Source: Culex pipiens pallens (taxonomy: Eukaryota > Arthropoda > Insecta > Diptera > Culicidae). From it: a stretch of 64,000 bases of DNA. The position numbers and the translations under genes were made by a program. A model generated the notes under the pieces. The model searched no databases. It saw nothing but the letters and a program-made list of their open reading frames with translations, and was not told the DNA's origin. Shown here one piece after another: positions 11,451-23,073 of this stretch. The stretch lies in contig NC_068938.1 in assembly GCF_016801865.2 (NCBI RefSeq), forward strand, positions 21,138,873 to 21,202,872. Direction: 5' to 3'. Within the stretch, counting starts at the first letter, position 1. Every line of letters begins with the position of its first letter.

Positions 11451-14400
11451 GGAAGCTTTTCTATGCTCTATAAATTTTACAGCGAATTAAACGTGATTTT
11501 GTTTGGACTGCTCTGCATACTGATGGGAGTTTGAGCGAAGGGTAAACTGTTGGACGTTTGGATGATGTTGTTTTAATTTTCGTGTTGCAACCTTATTATA
11601 CCTACAAGTGGACTTTAAGGAAATCGTACAGTACCGGTTAATCGATAAGATGTTCAGCAAAGTCGTCAGAAGTAAACAACTAAATTTAACAAAAAGCAGT
11701 TCTGTACAGAGTTGACTGACCTCATGTAATTTTATAATTATTAATCGAATACTTGTCTCACGTTAAAATTTGACCCTTTCAAACCATTCAATCCAAATTG
11801 CTCCAGTAATCATAAAGCTTTAAAAATCAAATTAAATTATTTTTTTGTATAAATTTCAAGAAAAAAATATAATTGCCTACAAGAAATCGTGGCATGATTT
11901 TTCCATCGAGTATGCCCAAAAATTGGCGACCAAACCTTAATTTCTATTTATCACTCAATATAGTTTTGAAGGAAGCGTTCCGAGCTCAGAAAAATATTTT
12001 GCAATCATATTGATAACTTACCCAGATTATGACAATGTATTAAAACCAAAATTTAAAAGATGTACTAACATTCCATGCGGGACAATACTTTTATTTCATA
12101 ATGATGATAAATAAATCATCAAATAATTAAAATTGGCAATAAGTTTAGTTTAGGCAAACAACTACGTTTGGACAAACTAAGTTTGGAAAACAAATTCACT
12201 CAATTATGATTTTTTAAAATCACGCGTCATTTTACTAAAGGGTTTGTAAAATGTGTCAAAAATTAATCAATCGTAAAATTATCTGATATCTTCTAAACAA
12301 ATATTTTCAAAATAAAAAAAACAAGACAAAAATAAAAAAAAAAGCTTTTTGCTTAGCCTTTTCTCAACATATTTTATTAAAAGGCCGTTGCAAATATTTT
12401 CCAATGTTAAGTTTAGTTTATCTAAGCCACAATAACAAAAAATCAGAGATATTTTTGTGGTTCAAATCTATACTTAGATTTTCCTCAGTGTATAAATAAT
12501 CAAATTTGGACTGTGTTTTGATAGGCAAAAAACGAAGGATTAATTATCAGTTAATTTTTGAAGCTTTATTTAAAAAGTATTTTCATCTATTGCGAAATCC
12601 ATTGTTAGAATAACAATCTATATCAAAATGAACTATTGTATACATTATTTTAAACATCAAATTCGATTTCAGCGATAGTCAATTTGGAAGGGTTGATTGC
12701 ATTTTCTCAATGTTTCATTACCGTGTTCAAAATAAGTACTTTATAACTCTTTTGGCAATTTTAACAATTGTATATGAGTTCCTGAGCAATTCTTCCCACT
12801 CTCTCTGGTTTATGGCCCCAAAATATTTATTTTTTTAGCTTGCAAATTTATCAAAAAAAAAAATCAAAAGCAATGTTGTTTTTTTATAAACAACTTATGT
12901 TTCAGTTATTTGATTAAAAGTTAACATCTGTAACCAACTTTTTTTTATTCACTTGAAACCTGAACTTTTAGGGCACAAACCTGCATGAGCAAAACAAATT
13001 CAATTTTGCATATATTTTTCCTGTAATTTCATTTTGGTAAAACTTTTTATTTTATCAAAAATAATCAAACTGTTATATTGTTATATTATTATAAAGTGTA
13101 AATAAGGTTGTAATTTCTAGGTATTTTCCCCATATTAAAAATTGAAGATAATTTAAAAAATAAATAAATGTTTTTGTTTTGCATCTAATGATGCTTTAAC
13201 ACTATTTTTTAGCAATAATAGTTTGATTTTTTTTTTCTTTTTTTTTTTTTTTGAGGATATCAGTTAATTGAGTCTAGACTATAGTTCAAAGCTGCACACT
13301 TAGATTTTTTTATCGAAATCGGTAGTTGAAATTCGGTGAAGTTAAGATCCATTTGTCAAAATGAACTTAATTTGACCGAATATAGGTTGTACGATGAACA
13401 AAAATGAACTTAATTACCGAATTTTCGTAAGTTTTCACCAAATTCGGTAATTTTCAGTAAAATTTACCGAATTCGGTAAAAAAAATATCTTAGTGTGTGA
13501 AAAGAACACCAAAACTCTATTAGGTTACTTATTATCTTTACACCTTTGCATGACAATATCTCAGCAACTAAGGGTCGTACAAACTAAGTTCAAAAAAGCA
13601 AAATACGGAGATTTTTTTCAGCTTATCAAAAATATTTTTTTTCAAAAGTGGTCAAACATGGACACTAATTAAAAAAAATGAAAAACTTCGACTATTTTCA
13701 AAAAAGTTAGCTAAAAATGGCTTTAACTTGAAAGCGGTGCACTTTATCAAAATTTCACTAGAATACTTTTTGATTGCGAATTTCATTTTTCATTTCGACG
13801 CTGTCGTACTATCTTGTCGTACGTCGCTTTTTGACGTTCCGAGAAAAACACGTTTTAATGTTTGACCTTGAATAAACAAAAACGAGAGCACGCAATGTAA
13901 ACAATAACAAGCACGTTTTGTTTGGTTGACCATTATATGCATTGCCCCGAAGTTTGGTTGAATTTGGTTGCCGGAGTCTCAAAATATAAATGAAAATGTT
14001 TACGGTAGTCGAGCTCGTACCTGTGTCAAACGCGTTCTGACCCGAAATCTCTTTGGTCAATTGTCATACTTACATTAATTTTCAAGCTGTGTCAAGATAG
14101 CACGACAAGATTGAAACTTCTTTCATATGAAAAGTGAAAAAATGCAAGGAGTTTTTACTTTTTATTTTTTTGAATATCTCAGGATTGAAATCGAATTTTG
14201 GGGATCTGCGATGGTCAAAAAATGAGGCATTGTGAACTGCACAAAATGGCGTTCCTGACAATTTGGCCCTGAATGCACGTACGACAAGTTAGCACGACGG
14301 AGACGATTTATTTTTTCTAGAATATGTAAAAAAGTGTAGTCTGAAGTCTCATGTTTCATGTAATAAAAAAAATGCAAAATGTTTGCCGTAATCTGAGCAC

Positions 14401-17340
14401 TTTTTTTTGTTGAAACACCCTATTATACATAGGGGAACAGAATCAGCACTTTGACATTCAATTGCAGCTCATTAAAAGCGATTTCAACTGAAATCGAGTG
14501 ATAAATAGCTCAATAAGAAGTGAGCAAACAAGTTTCTATCAAAAGTTTTGCAAAATCAGTTTTTGAAAATCAGCAAATTGGATGGAGTTAGGAGCGAGAA
14601 TTTCCCCTACTAAGCTGACAGAGTTCTGTAAAATTTTCCCGATTTTTCAACTTCTGAGCGATTGGCAAACATAAACCTACTAATTTCGATAAATTTAATT
14701 GAAATGGTTTACCGATTCGATAAAAAAGATTAGAAGATTAGTGGATAACTTGCCCATCCCTTCCTAATGCTCTTAAAATCCGTTCAATCACAGTCCTCTC
14801 AACACCCTTAATCCATCCGATTAAAATCACCTCTAGTTGCTGCGATTTACAAAGCTAGCAACACAACCATTGTCGACCTCGGTCGCGATTCCTCGAAATC
14901 CGCGAGTTACTGCTTCCTGAACCAAATTTCAGCACCGCTTCCCTTCTTCTCACCGTCATTTTAATGCAAACTAGTAGCCAAAGTGTGTGTGTGTTTGTGT
15001 CCGTTTCCTTGCTTTTTGAGCGAGATTTTAATACACACAAAAGCAGCAATATTAAGGTGAAAAGACAAGACACCGAATCACCACGACGGTCGTCGTCATC
15101 AGGCCGCGAGAGATCCAACTTTGGTTCGTCTCTGCTCGGTGCGCGAAAAAAAAAGGTGAAGCCATCATCAGCAGATCAGAGAGAGAGAGAGAAGGAAGGG
15201 GGGGTGTTGGTTCGGGGTTTGGCCCGAAGAGTATAGTGCCAAAGCAGTTCAGTTCAGCAGGCGAGCAAGCAATATCGGCTTCAACTTTAGCAAGCAAAAC
15301 ACACACACACACACACATGCGACGGGAGGGAAAATTGGAAAACGAGAATAATGAAGGTACACGGGACGAGGCGAAAAAAAACAGTTGAAAAAAAGGTTGA
15401 AAAAAAAAAAGAAATAAAATAAAATAACGCCGCCCCGCGCGAGTTTCTGTGTTTTTTTCTGGGATGGATTTGTACTGTTTCAGCAGGGTGATGAGAGAGC
15501 GGGGGGAAGGGGGGTCAGGTGGACTTCCAGAGCTGTGAGTAGGGGAGGAGGGGAGGGTGAAGGGGGGCCTTTAGTCCGGTGAATGTTTTATTGTGGTGAT
15601 TGGGAGTGTGTGTGTGCTGTAAAAGCTCGAGAAATAAACGGTTGAAGGGAGAGATAGAGCAGTGGCGAAGCGGTCGAGAGACAGGTCGTCGAGGGAGAGA
15701 GAGAAAAACTGTGGTGGCGAGAGATAGAGGCTCGGTTCGGTCGGTCGATTGGATGTGGATTGTGGGGTGGAGGCACGGTGGCTTGGCTGGGAGGAAGAGG
15801 AGTAGTGCGACGGGAGTAACTTTGGCCAAGAAGGGTGTTCTCCGCTGTCGCGATGTGCTCAGCGAGGGGTGCGAAGATGTATCAATATCAATAGTTATAT
15901 TTTTAATTTATTTCAAATTGAAGGCAAATGTAAAAAAATGGTTTCGATCAACCGCATTTTTCTTTATTTTGGTGAACTTTTTGAAAACTTTTGATTGTAA
16001 ACCAATTGTACTGGTGTTTAAGCATTTTACAGCACAATTTAAATTTTAAACATCTCTATTTTTTTTTTTTTTTTGAATCTGAAAACGAACGAAAATTAGT
16101 TTTCAAATAAATAAGATGAAAATTAAAAATAGTGTTTTTTTGCAAATCAAATTTTAGTGACAAAAAGTGAAATAAAAATCAAAAAACTTATTACTGTGTA
16201 TCTTTTCTACAACTACAACTTTGCCGAAGACACCAAATCGATCAAAAAATTCCTTCAAAAGATACAGATTTTTTAATTTTCATGTATCATTTTTGTATGG
16301 ACACTGGACAGCTGCCAAATTTGTATGGAAAATAATATGGACAAACTAATGATGCAAAATAGCTTCTTTGGGTATACCAAAGGCACCAAAAAAGTTTCAG
16401 CCGGATTAAAAATTACAAAAATTAAAATGAAGAAAAAAACGATTTCGTAGAGAACTGCTCTTATCCATCCACCTTCTATCGTTACCTTTTGCCTATTTAG
16501 TTTTGGCATGTTTTTACAGCCACTTTTTAATTTTATTTTTATTTTCAAATTTCCATTTTCTGCTATAAAAAAGACAAAAACTGTCATTTAGAGTCTGATA
16601 CATAACAAAAATTAACTTTTTTTACAAAACATACAGGAAAGTTAAAAACAGAGCCGAAGTTGACCCAGGAAAATATTTCATTTTTTTTTTTACTGGAAAA
16701 TTAACATAAAACAAGTCAAACTTCCTACACTACATTTTTCTTGAATTTTTGATTTTTTTGGATTATATATGAGTTCTTTTTTCCAATGCTTTTTAAAGTT
16801 GAAAAATTTGTTGAAAAAATGATTTTTGGTCGAAGCCCGCCTGCCGGGGTCGTTAAAGTGGATTGCATTGCTTTTTCGTATGTACATAGTAATCCCATGG
16901 CACATCTTGTCTTGTTTTTTTTAATACTCTAGAAATTTTTTAATACATACATTGTTTGCTTTTGCATTTTTAACCAAGGCACATTGAAGCTGTTTACATA
17001 TTCCAGAGTTGCCAAAAATCCCATTTTCGAATTCTAGAAACTTTCCAGAACCTCATTTCATCACAAAAAAATGGTTGCAAATAAAAAAAGTTTATATTAA
17101 CTACCTACAAATGCCTAAAATAATAACAATTAAACAATATATTTAGAAAAAAAATACTTAAGCATAAAAAACTCATAATTTGGATGAAGAAAGAATTCAG
17201 TAATTAGATTAAAACAATGGTCCATTTTTAAAATAACAGATTATAAAGTTTACGGCAATGGCGAAATGTTAAAAAATAACTTATATATAAATCTTCTTCT
17301 TTAATAACATAAGGCTCAAATTAAAATTTTCTTGAATCCG
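11451..17340. other. Intergenic DNA without a recognised gene
   Basis: About 11450-14820 is AT-rich repeat DNA. It includes a dispersed repeat at about 14440-14630 (with ATCGAGTGATAAATAGCTC) that recurs at 49165-49355 and, more degraded, near 40200. About 14830-15870 is GC- and GA-rich with (GT)n, (GA)n and (CA)n runs, typical of an untranslated leader or promoter, but I found no exon to attach to it. The rest is AT-rich. Confidence 0.45.
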
Positions 17341-17354
17341 TATTGTCATAATTA

Positions 17355-18265
17355 TCCGCCAACTAACACAGCAATTTCCCCGACCCCTCTTCGATTTGCG
17401 TGAAACTTTGTCCCAAGGGGTAACTTTTGTCCCTGATCACGCATCCGAGGTCCGTTTTTTGATATCTCGTTGCGAAGGGGCGGTAACGACCACTTCAATT
17501 TTTGAATATGCAAAAAAAACATGTTTTTCGATGCTTTTGCAGCCTGAAACGGTGATAAGATAGAAATTTGTTGTCAAAGGAACTTTTATCATCAAAAAAC
17601 ACAAAAAAAGTTTTGAAAACTCTGCCATTTTCCGTTACTCAACTGTAAAAAATTTCGGATTATGTAATTTTAAGGAAAATTTAATGTACTTTTCGAATCT
17701 ACATTAACCCAGAAGAGTCATTTCTTCATTTAGAATGCAAAAAAAATCATTTAAAAATTTCGTGTTTTTTTTTCTAATTTTGCAGGGTTTTTTTTTGAGT
17801 ATAACAATGTTCTACAAAGTTGTAGAACAGACCATTACAATAATTTTGATATATAAACATAACGGGAGTTTTTTTTAAGGAACAATAAACCAAATTTTCA
17901 GTATTTTATTTTTAGGTGTTTTTAATACCCCTGACTCAAGCCGGTTTCAAAAACACCCAAAAACCAAAAACTGAAAATTTGGTTTATTCGACCTTTTCAA
18001 AAAAAACTTGGGATTTGCTTATAAACATCACGAGTTATCGCGATTTTTCGAAAAAAAAGTTTTGAAAAAGTTGGGCGTCCAATTTTATATAAAAGTCCGT
18101 TCAGCACGTTCAAAAATTGAAGGGGTCGTACCACCCCTACGTCACGAGATATCAAATAACGGACCTCGGATTTGTGATCAGGGACAAAAGTTACCTCTTA
18201 GGACAAAGTTTCACGCAAGTCGAAGAGGTGTTGGGGCAACTTTCCCGATTTCGTGTGAGTTGGTA
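17355..18265. mobile_element. Foldback element with about 150-bp arms
   Basis: The left arm (about 17355-17510) and right arm (about 18105-18265) are reverse complements at roughly 80 percent. Shared words include GTGAAACTTTGTCC and TCCGAGGTCCGTT. The arm sequence recurs singly at 6930-7080. A hairpin MITE is nested in the loop. No transposase ORF is present. Confidence 0.65.
17864..18012. repeat. Hairpin MITE, copy 2
   Basis: This is the same family as 1196-1356: a GGAGTTTTTTTT end, an inner AAACCAAATTTTCAG arm and its reverse complement, around a loop containing CCCCTGACTCAAG. It sits inside the larger foldback element. Confidence 0.7.
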
Positions 18266-18795
18266 GAAAATTACCCATTTACAATTTAAATTTGTTTTTA
18301 TATTTTCAAAAATAAAAACAAGTTTAACGATGATTCCCAAAAAACGATGAGATATAATTTGATAGTTGTTTTTTCCGATTGTAAAAATCAACCTTTATCT
18401 TTTTTTGCCCATACTTAAAATATAGGAGTCGATTTTTGAAATATGTACAATGACAATAAATAAAGTCAGTTTAACAAACTATTGCCAAACTCAAGTAAAA
18501 CGATCTCAAATATTTTCATATATTCACGCAATGTGGCGAAATGAAACAGAATAATAACTCAAAATTAAGCTGTATAAAACCTTTTTATTCTCAAATAAAT
18601 AAAAATTGTAAAAGGAACCTTAAATTTTATGTTATGAGCTCAAAACGAATCGAATGAAATTGAGTTAAAAATTGTGCAAAAAATTACAAAATTATTAATG
18701 AATTAATGAATACTTTTCAAGCAACTATGCTTGCCTACAGCATTGTATTTGATTTTTTTTTTTTTTTCAATAATTCTTGACTTGATTTGAAAACA

Positions 18796-19416
18796 GGAGC
18801 GGTCGTGGCTGAATAGTTACGGTGTTCGCTTTGTAAGCGAATGGTTCTGGGTTCGATTCCCAACTGCTCCCATCGAGAAAGTTAAGGACATAGAAATACT
18901 TGAAATGCTGAATATGAACGAAAAATCAAAATCGCTGGAGGCGGGGTTCGAACCCCCGTCCTTTGGATTGGTAAGCAAAAACGCTAACCACTAGGCCATG
19001 ACGACTTGAGGAGCCTAGACTGGAATTTGGAATACTGTTACCTCCAACCCGCAACGCCTTTCGAGGTGTATCCTAGGGTTCTACATCTCCTACTAACATT
19101 GAGTCCAAAACCTCCCTACAAACATCTATACCACTAAGGTGACGTAGGGGTCCTTGCGCACTTTAGATAGGTGTTTACTAACGATTCTTCCAGTCCATGA
19201 GGATAGCTTGGACCCGGCCTGGACCCCCTTAAGCCCTGGGTTGTATTAAACACTCATCAAAAGATGAAGACATGGTATCTCCCGTGTTGGATTATTGTTT
19301 CGGATGAGGGTCTATGAGGGATGAGGGTACAGCCATACCAAACAGTGGGATAAGCGTTGTGGAGCCTTCCGGTGGTGGGGCGTCCTCCAAATACTAATGC
19401 TAATGCTAATGCTAAT
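18796..19416 (+). mobile_element. tRNA-headed retroposon with (TAATGC)n tail
   Basis: The left end (18796-18870) folds as a near-perfect tRNA-Thr(TGT)-like cloverleaf, with acceptor GGAGCGG against CTGCTCC and anticodon loop TTTGTAA. A second tRNA-like block lies on the minus strand at about 18935-19007. The right end (19393-19415) is a tandem TAATGC-type repeat, typical of retroposon 3' tails. The middle resembles a LINE-type 3' untranslated tail. It could be one composite SINE or two adjacent insertions. Confidence 0.6.
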
Positions 19417-19566
19417 TCTTGATTTGAAAACAGATTGAAGCACGATATTAACAGTCAAACGCTCGGGTAGTCATTTTACCCCTATTTTTTCCTGAAAATC
19501 TTATAAATTTTGCTAGAATTGTTCAAATTCGATGCTTCCAGTTGTAGAAGATGAAGATTTTGTATA

Positions 19567-19875
19567 CAATCCAACCTCGAGTATCCGAAGTTTCGATTAA
19601 TTTCGGATAATCGAATCATTAACATAAAAAAATCGTTTTATATATTCTTACTTTAAACATCAAAATTAGAGTTCTGCAACCCCATTTTAGTCAAATTTGA
19701 ATGGTTGAATGCCGATAAAATTGAAAAATGCATTTTTTAATATTTCATCACCGCTACTTTGGCCGCCGCCTTGGATTTAAAAAATCTAAATTACTTTAGA
19801 GATGAAATAAGACAAGTGTTTCGATTATCCGAAGTGATATGTTGTCAAGGTCTTCAGATAATCGAGTCTGAACTG
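19567..19875. mobile_element. pogo-like MITE (TA target)
   Basis: The inverted ends CAATCCAACCTCGAGTATCC and the reverse complement of GATAATCGAGTCTGAACTG are flanked by TA on both sides. TCGATTATCCGAAG-type motifs inside match the element at 30474-30898. There is no transposase. Confidence 0.7.
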
Positions 19876-20000
19876 TATTTTTAACTGTAAGATGTGGAAC
19901 AAATAGTTTGTACGTTTATTCCTTTGAAATTTTAATATTTTGTTCGAAAAAATGCATGTTGACTTCCATTTTAAAAAACATCAGAGCCAATTTTCATATA

Positions 20001-20932
20001 CCGTAAACCGGGGTGACATTGATAGGATTTCAATTTGTTTTTGGAATATTTTCCACCAGTTATGGTTTTTCTCAAGATTATTATTTTTAAAACATGTACT
20101 GGAGTAGGCCAAACAAAGTCCATGCACTTTTTTGGAAAAAAACTTTTTTCAATAGTGTTTAGAAAAATAGTTACGTTAAAAATTCTTAAATTAAATTCCG
20201 GGGTGACTTTGATAGTCATAGTGTTTCTTGTTAAAATCATATTTTAGATGTTCAAACTTTATTTGTTCTTTAAATGTACCATTACTTAAGTAGCTGATCA
20301 AGTTTTTAAGAAAAAAAAATCAATGTTTGTATTTAGTTAACTAAGTTTATAAGCTTTTTAACAAAATACAAACAAATTTTAGGTAAAATTGTTAAAATGT
20401 TGGAATTTTGCCTGAAATTTGTTAAAACTAGTTTTGTTTATAAAATTATCGGTTTATATTGCACTTAAAACTGAATTCAAAGCACAAATCACAAATTTTC
20501 ACATTTTACATGAAATTTGTTCAACTAAAATTGCCTATAAATTTGGTATTTTTTTTAAATTGTGTTTCAAAAACACATATTATTTATTATTTACAAACTT
20601 ATTTAACCTTCTCCTAGTAGAAAATTGTCCAAAGAATCCGAAAATGCATTCCGTTTTCCGATTAAAAATCATGTTCATTGAGAAAATCATGACACTTTGA
20701 GAAGTTAAAAATAATGACTTTCATAGACATTTTATCAACTATAGTAAACTAACTTTGTAAACTTTTCAAAATTTTATGAAAAGTTCTTTTTGAGGTACTT
20801 TGAACGCTTTTCTACCAAGGTCAGTATGATTCTAAACAATTCCGTACGTATCTTAATTGTACTCTTCATTTTGCGGAAAAATCTCAAACCTATCAAAGTC
20901 ACCCCGGCTATCAATGTCACCCCGTTTTACGG
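20001..20932. mobile_element. Non-autonomous TA-flanked element, GGGGTGACATTGATAG ends
   Basis: The left end CCGTAAACCGGGGTGACATT is mirrored at the right end (about 20907-20932), and TA flanks both sides (19999-20000, 20933-20934). The GGGGTGACTTTGATAG word is repeated near both ends, at about 20200 and 20890. The internal ORFs of up to 93 codons are Phe/Lys/Ile-rich and show no transposase features. Confidence 0.75.
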
Positions 20933-21017
20933 TAACTAAATTTTAATTAAAACGTTGAATATTTGGGATTGAAAAGCGTGTAGAAAGTATAAAACACGTA
21001 TTTTTTAACATGATTTA

Positions 21018-21162
21018 ACCCATTCAGGTCTGATGGGTCATATATGACCCAATAATCAAAATTTTCAAAAGTAGCCTATAATTTTCGTATGGTCCTCAGG
21101 ATCATTTTGTCATTATTAAATAAAAAAAAAAATTTAAAAATTTGAGGCCTGAAAGGGATTAT
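21018..21162. repeat. Short element with CCCWTTCAGG ends
   Basis: The ends read CCCATTCAGGTCT and the reverse complement of AGGCCTGAAAGGG. A small palindrome (GGGTCATATATGACCC) lies just inside the left end. The target duplication is unclear. Confidence 0.45.
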
Positions 21163-22832
21163 TAAATTAATTTTGATTAAAATACACATATCGACCAACC
21201 CCTCGTTCCCCATCGCCCTGGTGTTCAATAGTAATTTACTCGATTTTGCTCAGTGCGGAACGCTTGTTTTTTCGTCGATGGATTTCGTTCGTTTGCCTCG
21301 CACACCTCGCCTCATCAACCCCTGTGAGTTGGAACCACCGTCGTCGTCGTCATCGCCAGCGCCGGAGAGGTCGTCGTCAAATGAGCGCCCGTTTCTCGCC
21401 TCTTTCGCGTATCCATCACCAATTTATACATGTGGTGTTGTACTCCATGTACAGGAGAAGGTGGTGTGTGCAACCGCGGGCGGGGGCATATGTACCGGTT
21501 CGGACGAACCCTGCGATGCGATGACGGGTTCGGTCGCGCGGTCGATTCTCACCAGGGCCTGGCGGACGCCATATTACCCGCGAGACTTGTACGTGAACGT
21601 ATGGACTCTCTGCGGTAACGGTGGCCGAGGTAGAAGATTCCAAGATTATGAGCTTCTTGAGAATGTTTTGATTTTTGTAGAGCACTTCCGCAGAGCCAAG
21701 CTGAACAAGATGCTTCAGGGCTGATATATTGAACTACTTGAGAAGATGAATACTCTAGCCGAAAAGGTTAACCATCTCGTAAGCTTATAATACCGGACTT
21801 TATCTCGGGACGTGCCTTTTTCGTGCCCAAAATGTATACATTTTCGATGTGAATCGATTCGATTTTTGTTGTTCGCATGCCCCTGTATCTGTAGCACACG
21901 ATCTATCCGCTGAATCGAGAAGTATCAGCACTGGTTCTCCCGAGAGAGGTCAACCTCCGCTGATACACGTGTCCTGTGATACTTGATCCGTGTGAAGGCT
22001 TTGGCAAATTTCCCTGTTGACATCAATGGCGGTCTTGTCACGTCAGCAAAACTTCTCCACATCACCGAGTACAATGTCTTCCGAGAGCTGGCAGATGCTG
22101 CTACTCGGTATGAAAACTGGTGAAATGAAGCCGGATGAGGTCGCCATGTTTGTGTGATGCGGCGCGATGTGGGTGAGTTCGCGGTATTTAGACGATTTTA
22201 TTACGCCAATCAGCAGGTAGCGTGCACTGGAATGGTGCGACTGGGTGGCGAAGGAAGTTGTCTGACTACGATGAGGCATTCTATTTTTGTCATGCTGATA
22301 CTTCCTGTTGTAGACATGAAGAAGTGTCACCCGCATTAAAATTTCCACCATCTCTCGTTTTTTTAAGGTTATGTTGTACTCGCCGAATCGAGCATCGTTC
22401 AACGGTGAGGTGCATTCACATGCAAGCGTTTTGCTGGAAACAAGATACACCGGCTGACACTGCTGCTCTTGCACTTGTGCTGAGAACATGCATCTGAAGA
22501 GAGTTGGCCCCGCACACTTTTCGAGATGTGCCCCCTTTTCTCGGTTAAGGCGAAATTCCGCGACGATGGAGCATAAATGATCACGAGGAAAAAGGGAGAA
22601 GAACGCACACCAGTGCAGCATCCCGGCATCGCTGAGTTTGTTTGCGTGAAACAGTTGCGTGAAAATTGCAGTAGGCACACAGAATTCCACGCGGAATTGG
22701 CCGTTTGTGACCGCGGAGAAAGATTCTGGACTTCGAAGGATTTGTGGATTTGAGCAACTCTGGGGCGATTGAACGTCAATATCGAGATTCACCATTTTCC
22801 TGGTGCTTTGACCAGCTGACATAAAATATAAG
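21163..22832. other. GC-richer, gene-like but broken tract, unrecognised
   Basis: A plus-strand frame at 21173-21724 (183 codons) has a Ser/Pro-rich start and an ordinary-looking C-terminal half. Shorter plus-strand frames up to 22340 are separated by stops. A minus-strand frame of 272 codons (22043-22861) overlaps them. None carries a domain I recognise. Composition and codon character differ from the AT-rich surroundings, so a decayed gene or transposon coding region is plausible. Confidence 0.3.
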
Positions 22833-23073
22833 CAGGGTGACCACTCAAATCCCATTTTCAAATTTTCGACTTTTCAAGAAACTCAAATAATAGGCATTTC
22901 TCATGTAAAACATAATTTCAAACAAAAAACTCTTTAGAATAAAGTCAATTTAATGTAATTAGAAAAATAAAACTATTCACATTTTTCGTACAACAGAAAC
23001 TAAACAACAATATCCTAAAAAAACATAAACAATTAGTTTTTGAAAATAACTGAAAGCTTAACAATACATATAA

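Noticed and set aside
18796..18870. Possible functional tRNA-Thr(TGT) gene
   Set aside because: It folds well, but the same head occurs in the SINE at 6587-6510, it is continuous with a retroposon body and tail, and its sequence is unlike insect tRNA-Thr.
22043..22861. 272-codon minus-strand ORF as a protein gene
   Set aside because: There is no domain, it overlaps plus-strand frames of similar quality, and it runs into the transposon end at 22833. Kept only as part of an unrecognised relic tract.
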